DNA of 64,000 nucleotides from Engelhardtia mirabilis (GTDB lineage: Bacteria; Planctomycetota; UBA1135; GCA-002686595), in the NCBI GenBank assembly GCA_007751255.1, contig CP036296.1:3348001-3412000 (forward strand). Direction: 5' to 3'. Positions 18,367-26,563 of the stretch are shown in pieces (position 1 is the first letter of the stretch; each line of letters begins with the position of its first letter). The notes beneath the pieces were generated by a model. The model made no database searches. It was not told where the DNA came from and saw only the letters and a program-made list of their open reading frames with translations. A program made the translations under genes and the position numbers.

Positions 18367-19611
18367 ATGTCTGCCCCCCGAACCGACAGCACGGTCTGGG
18401 CGTCGATCGACGCCGAGGCCCGCCGCCAGGAGGCTCAGCTCGAGCTGATCGCCTCCGAGAACCACGCCTCGCTCGAGGTCATCGCTGCCATGGGCACGGT
18501 GCTCACGAACAAGTACGCGGAGGGCTATCCGGGCCGTCGCTACTACGGCGGCTGCGAGTACGTGGACGAGGTCGAGACCATCGCCCGTGACCGCGTGAAG
18601 GAGCTGTTCGGCTCCGAGCGCGCCAACGTCCAGCCGCACAGCGGGACCCAGGCGACGATCGGCGCCCTGATGGCGATGGCGGAGCCGGGCGACGACATCT
18701 TGGCCATGTCCCTCGACCACGGCGGTCACCTGAGCCACGGCCACCCCAAGAACGCGTCGGGGGTGTTCTACAAGTTCCACCATTACGGCGTGCGCCGGGA
18801 CGACGAGCGGCTGGACATCGACCAGGTGCGGACCATGGCGCAGGACCTGCGCCCCAAGGTGATCGTCGCCGGGGGCTCGGCCTACCCGCGCACGATCGAC
18901 TTCGCGCCCCTGGCGGAGATCGCGCGTGAGGTGGGGGCGAAGCTGCTGGTCGACATGGCCCACATCGCGGGTCTGGTCGCCACCGGCGCCCACCCGAGCC
19001 CGGTGCCCCACGCCGACGTCGTCTCGAGTAGCACCCACAAGACCCTGCGCGGGCCCCGCGGCGGGCTGATCCTCTCGACCAAGGACTTTGGCAAGCAGGT
19101 CAACAGCGCAGTCTTCCCCGGCGGCCAGGGCGGGCCCTTGATGCACGTGATCGCGGCCAAGGCCATCGCCTTCCGCGAGGCCGCATCCGCCGAGTTCAAG
19201 ACCTACATCGATCAGGTGCTCTCGAACGCGCGCATCCTGGCCGAGACCCTCGGCGAGCGCGGGCTGCGGATCGTCTCCGGGGGCACCGACAACCACCTGC
19301 TCTTGGTCGACGTCAGCTCCGTCGGGCTGACCGGCGACGTGGCCGAGGATGCCCTGCACGCGGTCGATCTGACCTGCAACAAGAACCTGATCCCCTTCGA
19401 CGCACAGCCGCCGATGAAGACCTCGGGCGTGCGCCTGGGGACCGCTGCGATCACGACCCGCGGCCTGGGCGGGGAGGACGTGCGCCGCATGGCCCACTGG
19501 ATCGCCGACGTGCTGGACGCTCCCGAGGACGCGGGGATCCGCGCTCGGGTCAAGGCCGAGGTGGCCGAGTTGGCCGTGGCGCGTCCGATTTACCCCACGG
19601 CCGCGGTCTGA
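18367..19611 (+). CDS. glyA: serine hydroxymethyltransferase
   Basis: PLP enzyme that interconverts serine and glycine and feeds one-carbon units to tetrahydrofolate. Signatures are ELIASENHASLEV near the N-terminus, the YPGRRYYGGCEYVD segment, and the PLP lysine K225 in SSSTHKTLRGPRGG. The 414-residue length is standard for bacterial SHMT. The start gives MSAPRTDSTVW, with the conserved region beginning shortly after. It is followed after 4 bp by the CobW-type GTPase, which suggests co-transcription. Confidence 0.97.
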   Translation: MSAPRTDSTVWASIDAEARRQEAQLELIASENHASLEVIAAMGTVLTNKYAEGYPGRRYYGGCEYVDEVETIARDRVKELFGSERANVQPHSGTQATIGALMAMAEPGDDILAMSLDHGGHLSHGHPKNASGVFYKFHHYGVRRDDERLDIDQVRTMAQDLRPKVIVAGGSAYPRTIDFAPLAEIAREVGAKLLVDMAHIAGLVATGAHPSPVPHADVVSSSTHKTLRGPRGGLILSTKDFGKQVNSAVFPGGQGGPLMHVIAAKAIAFREAASAEFKTYIDQVLSNARILAETLGERGLRIVSGGTDNHLLLVDVSSVGLTGDVAEDALHAVDLTCNKNLIPFDAQPPMKTSGVRLGTAAITTRGLGGEDVRRMAHWIADVLDAPEDAGIRARVKAEVAELAVARPIYPTAAV

Positions 19612-19615
19612 GGCC

Positions 19616-20638
19616 TTGGCGCTTCGGGGAGCGCGCGAGTCCGCCGCGGGCGTGGTGCCGGTCACCCTGCTGACCGGCTTCCTCGGAGCCGGCAAGACCA
19701 CGCTCCTCAACCGGATCCTCTCCAGTGAGGCCGCGGGGCGAACCGCCGTGGTCGTGAACGAGTTCGGAGACCTGGGCATCGACGGCTCGCTCGTGGTCGG
19801 CGCGGACGACGACGTGGTCGAGCTTCGCAATGGCTGCCTGTGCTGCACCGTGCGCGGTGACCTGGCGCGGACGGTGACCAAGCTCCTGGCCCGGCGCAGC
19901 GGGTTCCTGCGGCGACTGCGCTTCGACCGCTTGGCCGTGGAGCTCTCCGGCCTGGCGTCGCCCGGACCGGTGCTGCAGACCTTCCTGCTCGACGACCGAC
20001 TGCGGGTGGAGACACGTATCGAGCGGGTCGTTGCTCTCGCCTCCGCACCGGACCTGGTGCTGCAGCTGGAGCGGCATCCGGAGGCCGCGGAACAGTTGGC
20101 CTACGCGGAGCTGGTCGTCCTGGGGCACGTGGACCGGGCCTCGCCCGAGGTCGTGGAGGCCGCCGCGGCCGCGGTCGCGTCCCGCAATGCCTTGGCTCGG
20201 GTGGTGCGAGCGGAGCGGGGGCAGGTCGATCTGGACTTGGTCCTGGGGACCGACGCTGTCGAGTCGGCGCCGATCTTCGGCGCGGCTCCCGAGTCGGGCG
20301 AGCCGGTGGCCATGCTCGAGCTGCAAGGGGCGGGGACCACCCACTCGCCCGACGTGAGCACGGTGGCTCTGACCGCCGACAGCCCCCTGAGCCTGCACGC
20401 GGTCAAGATCTGGCTGCAACACCTGACCTCGCGCCGCGACCTGGACCTGATGCGCCTCAAGGGCATCCTGCGCTGCGCGGAACAACCGGCGCGCGCCGTG
20501 GTCGCCCAGGGCGTCTATCAGTGGTTGGAGATCGGGCCCGGCGAGGGCGGCGCTCCGGCCCAGTCCCGCCTGGTGCTGATCGGGCGTGGTCTCGACGAGG
20601 ACGAGCTGCGTCGCGGCTGGGCCAAGTTGATGGCCTGA
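19616..20638 (+). CDS. CobW/COG0523-family GTP-binding metallochaperone
   Basis: A 340-residue G3E GTPase. Walker A is LLTGFLGAGKTTLLN (K27), and the metal-binding CxCC motif is intact in NGCLCCT (C74, C76, C77). The GTPase core is followed by a CobW_C domain (LHAVKIWLQHLTSRRDLDLMRLKGIL). Members load Zn, Co or Ni into client proteins or act under metal limitation; the client here is unknown, and SHMT next door is not a metalloenzyme. The start is uncertain: TTG at 19616 lies 4 bp after glyA, while GTG codons at 19652/19655 start just before the first strand. Confidence 0.9.
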   Translation: MALRGARESAAGVVPVTLLTGFLGAGKTTLLNRILSSEAAGRTAVVVNEFGDLGIDGSLVVGADDDVVELRNGCLCCTVRGDLARTVTKLLARRSGFLRRLRFDRLAVELSGLASPGPVLQTFLLDDRLRVETRIERVVALASAPDLVLQLERHPEAAEQLAYAELVVLGHVDRASPEVVEAAAAAVASRNALARVVRAERGQVDLDLVLGTDAVESAPIFGAAPESGEPVAMLELQGAGTTHSPDVSTVALTADSPLSLHAVKIWLQHLTSRRDLDLMRLKGILRCAEQPARAVVAQGVYQWLEIGPGEGGAPAQSRLVLIGRGLDEDELRRGWAKLMA

Positions 20639-20678
20639 GCGTCATCGGTGGCCGAGCGGCGACTTAGGCCCACCGCCG

Positions 20679-21005
20679 TCAGGCGCTGCGCTGGTAGCCG
20701 AGTTCGCGCAGCACGTGCCAGACCTCGCTCCAGTTGGGGAACAGGCGCGAGTGGGTCTCGCGGTAGTCGTCGATCGCCTTCTGGACCCGCTGCTCGTCGT
20801 CCTTGGATCGCACCCCGCTGGCGTAGCCGAGGCCGCGCACGACCTCGAGCACGCTGCCCAGGGGCAAGTGTTTGACCATGTTCCGACGCTTGAATTCGTC
20901 GATGGCCGAGATGAACTCGACCACCTCGTTCTCCATCTCGTCGGGCTTGGAGACCATGGCCTTGGCGGCCTTGGGCGGTTGGTTCTCGGAGGGCTTGGAC
21001 GTCAT
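20679..21005 (-). CDS. small protein with a duplicated ID(E/D)(F/Y)-LGY module
   Basis: A 108-residue acidic/basic soluble protein. After a 25-residue Lys/Pro-rich lead it contains two copies of one module of about 38 residues: FISAIDEFKRRN...LEVVRGLGY and VQKAIDDYRETH...WHVLRELGY. Both carry the pattern AIDx(F/Y)(K/R), a Pro, SxVxxVxRxLGY. The spacing suggests a paired helix-turn-helix-like unit, perhaps binding nucleic acid, but no family name can be given from sight. The start MTSKPSEN is chosen because the 17-residue upstream extension is low-complexity. It converges on the CobW gene 40 bp away. Confidence 0.6.
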   Translation of the reverse strand: MTSKPSENQPPKAAKAMVSKPDEMENEVVEFISAIDEFKRRNMVKHLPLGSVLEVVRGLGYASGVRSKDDEQRVQKAIDDYRETHSRLFPNWSEVWHVLRELGYQRSA

Positions 21006-21147
21006 CGCGCTTGGGGGCTGGGGGCGCCGCTGGTTCAGCACCGCAAGGGGGCCCATCGGCGAGCCCCAGGGCCCGTCTGAAGTCCAAGCACGATCCGAAC
21101 GTGCTTCCTGCCCCGGCGGACAAGAAAGCGCGCGCGGTCCGCGCGGG

Positions 21148-22230
21148 TCAGCTAGCCGGCGCCATGGCTCCGGCCTGGCGCAGGAGCGCCTCGACCTTGG
21201 CCATGTTCGGTCGTTCGATCAGGCCGTGCTCGGTGACGATGGCCGTGACCAGCTCCGCCGGCGTGACGTCGAAGGCCGGGTTGTAGACACCTACGCCCTC
21301 GGGCACCGTCCGACGCCCGAAGCCGTTGGTGATCTCCTCGGCTGCGCGCTCCTCGATCGGGATCAGGTCGCCCGAGTCGGTGGCCGCGTCGAAGGTCGAG
21401 ACGGGCGCCACCACGTAGAAGGGCACCCCGTGGCGGGCGGCCAGCACGGCCACGGTGTAGGTGCCGATCTTGTTGCAGACGTCGCCGTTGCGCGCGATGC
21501 GGTCCGAGCCCACGAAGACCGCGTCGACGCGGCCCTCGAACATCACGCGGCCTGCCATGCCGTCGGTGATGACCTTGACGTCGATCCCGGCCTGGTTCAG
21601 CTCCCAGGAGGTCAGGCGGGCACCCTGCAACAGGGGCCGTGTCTCGTCGGCGAAGACCGAGATCTTCTTGCCCTGCTCGGCGGCGACGTACATCGGCGCC
21701 AGGGCCGTGCCCATGCCTCCGGTCGCCAGGGCGCCTGCGTTGCAGTGGGTCAGAAGGGTCATGCCGTCACGGATCAGCTCCGCGCCGTGCTCGCCCATGC
21801 GGCGGCATTGGTCGGCGTCCTCGGCGTGGACCCGCTGGGCCTCGGCCAGGAGCTCCTCCGCCAGGGCACGGCCGTCGGCGCAGCCGCCCGCGACGGCGGC
21901 CGCGTGGCGCTTCATGCGCTCCAGGGCCCAGAACAGATTGACCGCGGTGGGCCGGGCAGCCGCCAGGGTCGAGCAGACCTCGTCCAGGTGGCGCAAGAGG
22001 TCGGGCACCGAGCGCCCGGTCTCGTTCTGGATGCCAAGCACGGCGCCGTAGGCCGCGGCGACCCCGATGGCCGGCGCCCCGCGCACGGCCAGGCGGTAGA
22101 TGGCGTCGACCATGCCCGGCACGTCGCGCACGTCGAGGTACTCGGTGCGCTCGGGCAGGAGGGTCTGTTCGATGAGGCGCGCGTGTCCGGACAGCGCGCC
22201 CTCCCAGGTGATCGTCTGAACAGCAGGCAT
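21148..22230 (-). CDS. mtnA: S-methyl-5-thioribose-1-phosphate isomerase
   Basis: Isomerises methylthioribose-1-phosphate to methylthioribulose-1-phosphate in methionine salvage. Family signatures are RGAPAIGVAAAYG (50-62), the catalytic Cys163 in LLTHCNAGALATGG, and Asp243 in GSDRIARNGDVCNKIGTY. The 360-residue length is typical. No other methionine-salvage gene is in the window. TAGACT (22251-22256, minus strand) lies 20 nt upstream of the start. The eIF2B-like paralogues with this fold usually lack the Cys/Asp pair, so the enzyme call is strong. Confidence 0.95.
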   Translation of the reverse strand: MPAVQTITWEGALSGHARLIEQTLLPERTEYLDVRDVPGMVDAIYRLAVRGAPAIGVAAAYGAVLGIQNETGRSVPDLLRHLDEVCSTLAAARPTAVNLFWALERMKRHAAAVAGGCADGRALAEELLAEAQRVHAEDADQCRRMGEHGAELIRDGMTLLTHCNAGALATGGMGTALAPMYVAAEQGKKISVFADETRPLLQGARLTSWELNQAGIDVKVITDGMAGRVMFEGRVDAVFVGSDRIARNGDVCNKIGTYTVAVLAARHGVPFYVVAPVSTFDAATDSGDLIPIEERAAEEITNGFGRRTVPEGVGVYNPAFDVTPAELVTAIVTEHGLIERPNMAKVEALLRQAGAMAPAS

Positions 22231-22250
22231 GGAGGGGACCTTTCGGGGGG

Positions 22251-22256
22251 AGTCTA
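22251..22256 (-). promoter_or_regulatory. -10-like element for mtnA
   Basis: TAGACT on the minus strand, followed by CCC, 20 nt before the mtnA ATG. Same TAGACT hexamer as at glyA and the first GT2 gene. Confidence 0.4.
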
Positions 22257-22325
22257 CCCCGTGGTCGCAGCCGGGGTCGGAGGGGGGGGGGAGGGCTGGA
22301 CGGGCTCGGCCGGCGCCCGCGAAGC

Positions 22326-23276
22326 TCAGAGACTCGAGAGCCGACGGCCGGTGAGTCGCTCACACAACTCGACGTAGCGCAGCGAGAGCCGCTCGAGCAC
22401 CGCCGGGTCGGCCACGGGGGCGGGCGGCTGCTTGTTCCAGTCCAGGGTCTCCAGCCAGTCGCGCAGGGGCTGCTTGTCGTAGGCCGGCGGGTTCGTCCCG
22501 GGCTGCCATTGGGACACGGGCCACATGCGCGAGCTGTCCGGGGTCAGGGCCTCGTCGATCAGGATCAAGTCGTCGCCGATGAGCCCGAACTCGAACTTGG
22601 TGTCCGCCAGCAACAGACCGCGCTGGGACAGGACCTCGGATCCGCGGCGGAAGAGCGCCATGGCGGCCCGCTCGGCCTGGGCGTAGACCTCGTCGCCGAC
22701 TCGCTCGCGGGCCTGGTCGAGACTCAGGGGCAGGTCGTGGGCGTCGTCCTTGGTGGTGGGGGTGAGCATGGGGTCGGGCAGGGCCGCCGCGTGCTCGAGC
22801 CCGCTCGGGAGCTCCTGGCCCCACAGGCCGCCCGTGCGCTGGTATTCCTTCCAACCCGAACCGGCGAGGTAGCCGCGCACGACCCATTCGACGCTGGTCG
22901 GTCGCGTGCGCCGGACGATCATGATGCGCCCGGCCAGGGTCTCGCGTTCGGCGGCGCTGAGGCCGGGGACATCGTCGACCGAGGTACTCACCAGGTGGTT
23001 CTCGATCACGTCCCGCGTCTGCTCGAACCACCAGGTCGCGACGGCTGTCAGGACGCGCCCCTTGTTGGGAACCCCCTCGTTCAGAACCACGTCGAAGGCC
23101 GACACGCGGTCCGAGGTCACGAAAAGGAGGTGATCGCGATCGAGGTCGTAGAGATCGCGCACCTTGCCCGCGGCAACCAGGGCCAGGCCGCCAGGGCCCT
23201 TGGATCCGGGCGCAGCGACTTGGCTAGCGGTGCGTGCGCCGAGGTAGATTCCGCCCTGCTCGATCGGTCGGGACAT
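22326..23276 (-). CDS. purC: phosphoribosylaminoimidazole-succinocarboxamide synthase
   Basis: SAICAR synthetase couples CAIR to aspartate with ATP in de novo purine synthesis. Clear signatures are GKVRDLYDL, FVTSDRVSAFDVVLNE, the (I/V)P.KG motif (VPNKGRVLTA), VRGYLAGSGWKEYQ, and LADTKFEFG with the later DEALTPDSSRMW. At 316 residues it is of the longer, yeast Ade1-like form rather than the 240-residue B. subtilis type. The ATG at 23276 is supported by a TTGTCT-17-CATACT promoter whose -10 ends 7 nt before it. It is head-to-head with aroA, with only 10 bp between start codons. Confidence 0.96.
   Translation of the reverse strand: MSRPIEQGGIYLGARTASQVAAPGSKGPGGLALVAAGKVRDLYDLDRDHLLFVTSDRVSAFDVVLNEGVPNKGRVLTAVATWWFEQTRDVIENHLVSTSVDDVPGLSAAERETLAGRIMIVRRTRPTSVEWVVRGYLAGSGWKEYQRTGGLWGQELPSGLEHAAALPDPMLTPTTKDDAHDLPLSLDQARERVGDEVYAQAERAAMALFRRGSEVLSQRGLLLADTKFEFGLIGDDLILIDEALTPDSSRMWPVSQWQPGTNPPAYDKQPLRDWLETLDWNKQPPAPVADPAVLERLSLRYVELCERLTGRRLSSL
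23245..23250 (+). promoter_or_regulatory. -10-like element for aroA inside purC
   Basis: TAGATT followed by CCG on the plus strand, 36 nt before the aroA ATG. It lies within the first ten codons of purC, so the two promoters and starts interlock. Confidence 0.4.
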
Positions 23277-23283
23277 CGGGCTG

Positions 23284-23312
23284 AGTATGTCAGGCAAGCA
23301 ATCGACAGACAA
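23284..23312 (-). promoter_or_regulatory. purC leaderless promoter overlapping aroA start
   Basis: On the minus strand TTGTCT (23307-23312), a 17-nt spacer and CATACT (23284-23289), which ends 7 nt before the purC ATG. The -10 overlaps the aroA start codon (23287-23289). Confidence 0.5.
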
Positions 23313-24663
23313 CGCGGGGCGGAGAGTCGACGGCTTCCTCCCCGGGGGTGCCGTCCAGGGTCGCCTGCGGACGCCGCCGTCCAAGTCGATCGCCCAGCGG
23401 GCTCTCCTGGCTGCGGCGCTGGCGAGGGGCAGGACCGTGTTCCGCCGCCTCGGCGCCGGAGACGACGTCACCGCTGCTTGCGGCGCGGCGGCAGTCCTGA
23501 TGGGCCAACCGAGGCCCGGCTACGACCGCGTCCTGACCGAGGTCACGGGGCGCCCCCTGCCGCATCCGCGTGCCGGCTATGTGATTCAACTCGGGGAGTC
23601 GGCCACGCTGGCGCGCCTCGGGACCGGTCTGCTGGCGCTCTGCGTGGAACCGGAGCACAAGCACGTCCTGAACGCCTGGAACCACAGTTCCCTGGCGCAG
23701 CGCCGCAGTCTCGCCCTGACTCGCGCCCTGACCGAGGCCGGTGCGGAGTTGGAGATCCCGGGCCCGGGGACCTGGCCCTTGGGCATCCATCGGCTCGCGG
23801 ACTGGGACCGGCTGGTTCTGCGCGACCCCAGCTCCAGCCAGGAGCTCACGGCGCTGGTCCTGGCCGGTGCGGCCCTGGGCGGCGAACGCGTGGTGCGGGT
23901 CGAGGGGAGCGTGCCGAGCCTGCCCTACTTGAAGCTCACGGCCGGCGTGTTGGCCACCTTCGGCGTCAGCGTCGATCCGCCGGAGTCGGCCGACGGGTCC
24001 GGCCTGTGGCGTATCGGCGGCGAACTGGTGGCCCCCGCGAACCCGCTGCGGATCGAGCCCGATGCCTCCGCGGCTGCAGTCGCCCTGGCGGCCGCCTGCC
24101 TGAGCGGCGGCGAGCTCGAAGTGAGCGGCCTGGGCCTCGAGTCGATCCAGGGGGACGTGCGCATCGTCGAGCACCTGCGTGCCTTCGGCTGCGAGACCGG
24201 CGCGGAGGGCGAGCGCCTTTGGGCCCGTGGTCATCCGCGTCACCCGGCCTGCGTCGATCTCGCCGGGGAGCCCGACCTGGCACCGGTGCTGGCGGCCGTG
24301 GCCGGCGCCCTGGCCCTTGCCGATCCGGACTCGGCGCCCACGCGACTCGACGGGCTCGGCACCCTCGCGGGCAAGGAGAGCTCGCGCATCGAGGTGCTGG
24401 CAGAAGGCCTGCATGCCATGGGGCTCGCCGTGGAAGCGGGTCCCGATCACCTGACCATCGCGCCCCTGGCGCGGGGGCACCGGCCTCGAACGGACGAGTC
24501 GCTCTTGCTCGATGCGGCCGGGGACCATCGCATGGCTTTCGCCTTCGGCCTCCTGGGGCTGGTGCGACCTGGAGTGGGCGTGCTCGGCGCGGACGCCGTT
24601 GCGAAGTCCTGGCCGGGCTTCTGGGACGATCTCGAGCGCCTGGGCGCACGCCGCCGCGGCTAA
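23287..24663 (+). CDS. aroA: 3-phosphoshikimate 1-carboxyvinyltransferase (EPSP synthase)
   Basis: EPSP synthase adds the enolpyruvyl group of PEP to shikimate-3-phosphate in aromatic amino-acid synthesis. The N-terminal PPSKSIAQRALLAAALA (catalytic K33) replaces the usual PGSKS, and KESSRIEVLAEGL and GDHRMAFAF match the conserved C-terminal lobe. The PEP-site loop reads GESATLARLG where E. coli has GNAGTAMRPL. Ala therefore sits at the position of E. coli Gly96 and Leu at Pro101; Ala at the first position is also found in glyphosate-insensitive class II enzymes. The protein is 458 residues, a little long, and clearly divergent. It is 10 bp head-to-head from purC, and galE starts right after its stop. 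Confidence 0.92.
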   Translation: MSGKQSTDNAGRRVDGFLPGGAVQGRLRTPPSKSIAQRALLAAALARGRTVFRRLGAGDDVTAACGAAAVLMGQPRPGYDRVLTEVTGRPLPHPRAGYVIQLGESATLARLGTGLLALCVEPEHKHVLNAWNHSSLAQRRSLALTRALTEAGAELEIPGPGTWPLGIHRLADWDRLVLRDPSSSQELTALVLAGAALGGERVVRVEGSVPSLPYLKLTAGVLATFGVSVDPPESADGSGLWRIGGELVAPANPLRIEPDASAAAVALAAACLSGGELEVSGLGLESIQGDVRIVEHLRAFGCETGAEGERLWARGHPRHPACVDLAGEPDLAPVLAAVAGALALADPDSAPTRLDGLGTLAGKESSRIEVLAEGLHAMGLAVEAGPDHLTIAPLARGHRPRTDESLLLDAAGDHRMAFAFGLLGLVRPGVGVLGADAVAKSWPGFWDDLERLGARRRG

Positions 24664-24664
24664 C

Positions 24665-25723
24665 ATGCTCGCCATGAGCGCCAGCGAAGCCCCCTCCGAC
24701 ACGCTCCCGTCCATCCCCACCGGGCCCGTCGTGGTCGCCGGCGGCGCCGGATACATCGGCAGCCACTGCGTCCGCCAGCTCGTCGATGCGGGAGTCGAGG
24801 TGATCGTGCTCGACAACCTGAGCACCGGCCATCTGCCCGCCGCCGAGCGGGCGTCGCGGGGCAAGGCCAAGGTCGAGCGGGTCGATCTGGGCGATCCCGC
24901 GGCCCTGCGCGAGCTGTTCGAGCGCACCAAGCCCTCGGGGGTGATCCACTTCGCCGCCAAGTGCTACGTGGGCGAGTCGGTTACCGATCCGGCCAAGTAC
25001 TACCGCGAGAACGTCAGCTACACCCTCGAGCTGCTCGAGGTGATGCGCGCCACGGGAGTCGATTCGATCGTCTTCAGCTCGACCTGCGCCACCTACGGCG
25101 AGCCGGTCGAGATCCCGATGACCGAGGCCCACCCCCAGTCCCCGATCAACCCCTACGGGCGCACCAAGCTCCACATGGAGCACATGATCGAGGACTTCGC
25201 CCACGCCTATGGCCTGCGTTTCGCGGCCCTGCGCTACTTCAACGCCGCGGGCGCGTCGCCCGAGGGCGACATCGGCGAGCACCACGAGCCCGAGACGCAC
25301 CTGATCCCGCTGGTGCTGCAGGTGGCCCAGGGGCGACGCGAGAAGATCATGATGTTCGGGGAGGACTACCCGACCCGCGACGGCACCTGCGTGCGCGACT
25401 ACATCCACGTGGTCGACCTGGCCGACGCGCACCTGCGCGCCCTGGCCCAGATCCAGCAGGGAGCCGATCGAATCGTCTGCAACCTGGGGACGGGGACGGG
25501 CTACACCGTCCGCGAGTTGATCGAGCTGGCGCGCGAGGTGACCGGCCACGCGGTTCCGGCTGAGGTCACCGGGCGCCGCGAGGGCGATCCGGCGCAGCTC
25601 GTGAGCGGCGGCACGCGCGCCCGCGACGTGCTCGGTTGGGAGCCCAAGCGCTCGGAGCTGAAGACGATCCTCGAGGACGCCTGGCGCTGGCACCAGGGCA
25701 ACCCGGACGGCTACCGGGCCTGA
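24665..25723 (+). CDS. galE: UDP-glucose 4-epimerase
   Basis: Short-chain dehydrogenase that interconverts UDP-glucose and UDP-galactose, supplying galactosyl donors for surface glycans. The NAD-binding GGAGYIGSH lies at residues 26-34. The catalytic Ser-Thr strand is FSSTCATYG and the YxxxK pair is in NPYGRTK. ALRYFNAAGASPEGDIGE and RDGTCVRDYIHVVDLADAH are classic GalE signatures. The 352-residue form includes about 20 extra N-terminal residues; a second ATG at 24674 would shorten it by three. It starts 1 bp after the aroA stop, and the MBL hydrolase follows 7 bp later. Confidence 0.95.
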   Translation: MLAMSASEAPSDTLPSIPTGPVVVAGGAGYIGSHCVRQLVDAGVEVIVLDNLSTGHLPAAERASRGKAKVERVDLGDPAALRELFERTKPSGVIHFAAKCYVGESVTDPAKYYRENVSYTLELLEVMRATGVDSIVFSSTCATYGEPVEIPMTEAHPQSPINPYGRTKLHMEHMIEDFAHAYGLRFAALRYFNAAGASPEGDIGEHHEPETHLIPLVLQVAQGRREKIMMFGEDYPTRDGTCVRDYIHVVDLADAHLRALAQIQQGADRIVCNLGTGTGYTVRELIELAREVTGHAVPAEVTGRREGDPAQLVSGGTRARDVLGWEPKRSELKTILEDAWRWHQGNPDGYRA

Positions 25724-25730
25724 GGGCTCC

Positions 25731-26519
25731 ATGGCCCCATCGCCCTCCGCCGAGCTGGTCGTCCTGGGCTCGGGCACGATCCTGCCGCGCGCCGGGCACG
25801 GGTGCTCGGGCTACGCCTTGCGGCCGAGATCGGGCGCCGCGTGGACCCTGGTCGACTGCGGTCCCGGCACCGTGCGCAGTCTGGGCGCGGTGGGCATCGG
25901 CGTCGAGCAGATCGAGCGGGTCGTGCTCAGCCACTTCCACACCGACCACTGCCTGGACCTCTTCGCCCTCGCCTTCGCGCGGCGCAACCCGAACCTGGGC
26001 GCCGTCCCGCAGCTCGAGGTCCTCGGCCCGCCCGGCCTGACGGACCTGATCGAGCGTGCGCCCGCGGCCCTGGGTCGCCACGTCGAGGACCCCGCGCGGA
26101 CGGTGACAGAGCTCGCGGCAGGACAGGACGGGAGCCTCGGTTTCGAGCGCGCCGACCTGGTCGGGGAGGGTCATCTCAACGGCCACACGCCCAACGCGCT
26201 GAGTTGGCGCCTGACCCTGCCCGGGGGCTTCGTACTGGCCTATTCGGGCGACAGCGGGCCGACGCCCGGCCTGGCCCGCGCGGCCCGCGGCGCGGATCTG
26301 TTCCTGTGCGAGTCGGCCTTCCCCGATGGGGAGGAGTCCGAGCACCACCTGACGCCGACGCAGACCGGACGCATCGCGACCGCGGCGGGCGCGCGGGCCC
26401 TGTTGCTCACGCACTGCTATCCGCAGCTCGACCCCGACGACGCCGCCAACTGCGCCGGACGGGTGTTCGCGGGCCCGATTGCGACGGCCTTCGACGGTCT
26501 GCGCGTCCCACTCCACTGA
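25731..26519 (+). CDS. MBL-fold metallo-hydrolase (RNase Z-like)
   Basis: A 262-residue metallo-beta-lactamase-fold protein. The zinc motif HFHTDHCLD (H68, H70, D72, H73) follows the strand VVLSHF; SGDSGPTPG carries the bridging Asp and LLLTHCYP the last His. The start VVLGSGTILPRAGHGCSGYAL matches the RNase Z/ElaC-like subgroup, but it lacks the long flexible exosite arm of true tRNase Z, so it may act on a nucleotide or ester substrate. It follows galE at 7 bp and ends 44 bp before the M28 peptidase. Confidence 0.85.
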   Translation: MAPSPSAELVVLGSGTILPRAGHGCSGYALRPRSGAAWTLVDCGPGTVRSLGAVGIGVEQIERVVLSHFHTDHCLDLFALAFARRNPNLGAVPQLEVLGPPGLTDLIERAPAALGRHVEDPARTVTELAAGQDGSLGFERADLVGEGHLNGHTPNALSWRLTLPGGFVLAYSGDSGPTPGLARAARGADLFLCESAFPDGEESEHHLTPTQTGRIATAAGARALLLTHCYPQLDPDDAANCAGRVFAGPIATAFDGLRVPLH

Positions 26520-26563
26520 CCGGCCGCGCTGGACCCTGGTCCGAGCCGACCCAGGACTCGACA

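Noticed and set aside
22326-23471. 381-residue form of PurC
   Set aside because: The 65 extra residues cover the aroA start region in antisense and have no homologous look; the ATG at 23276 fits the family and a promoter.
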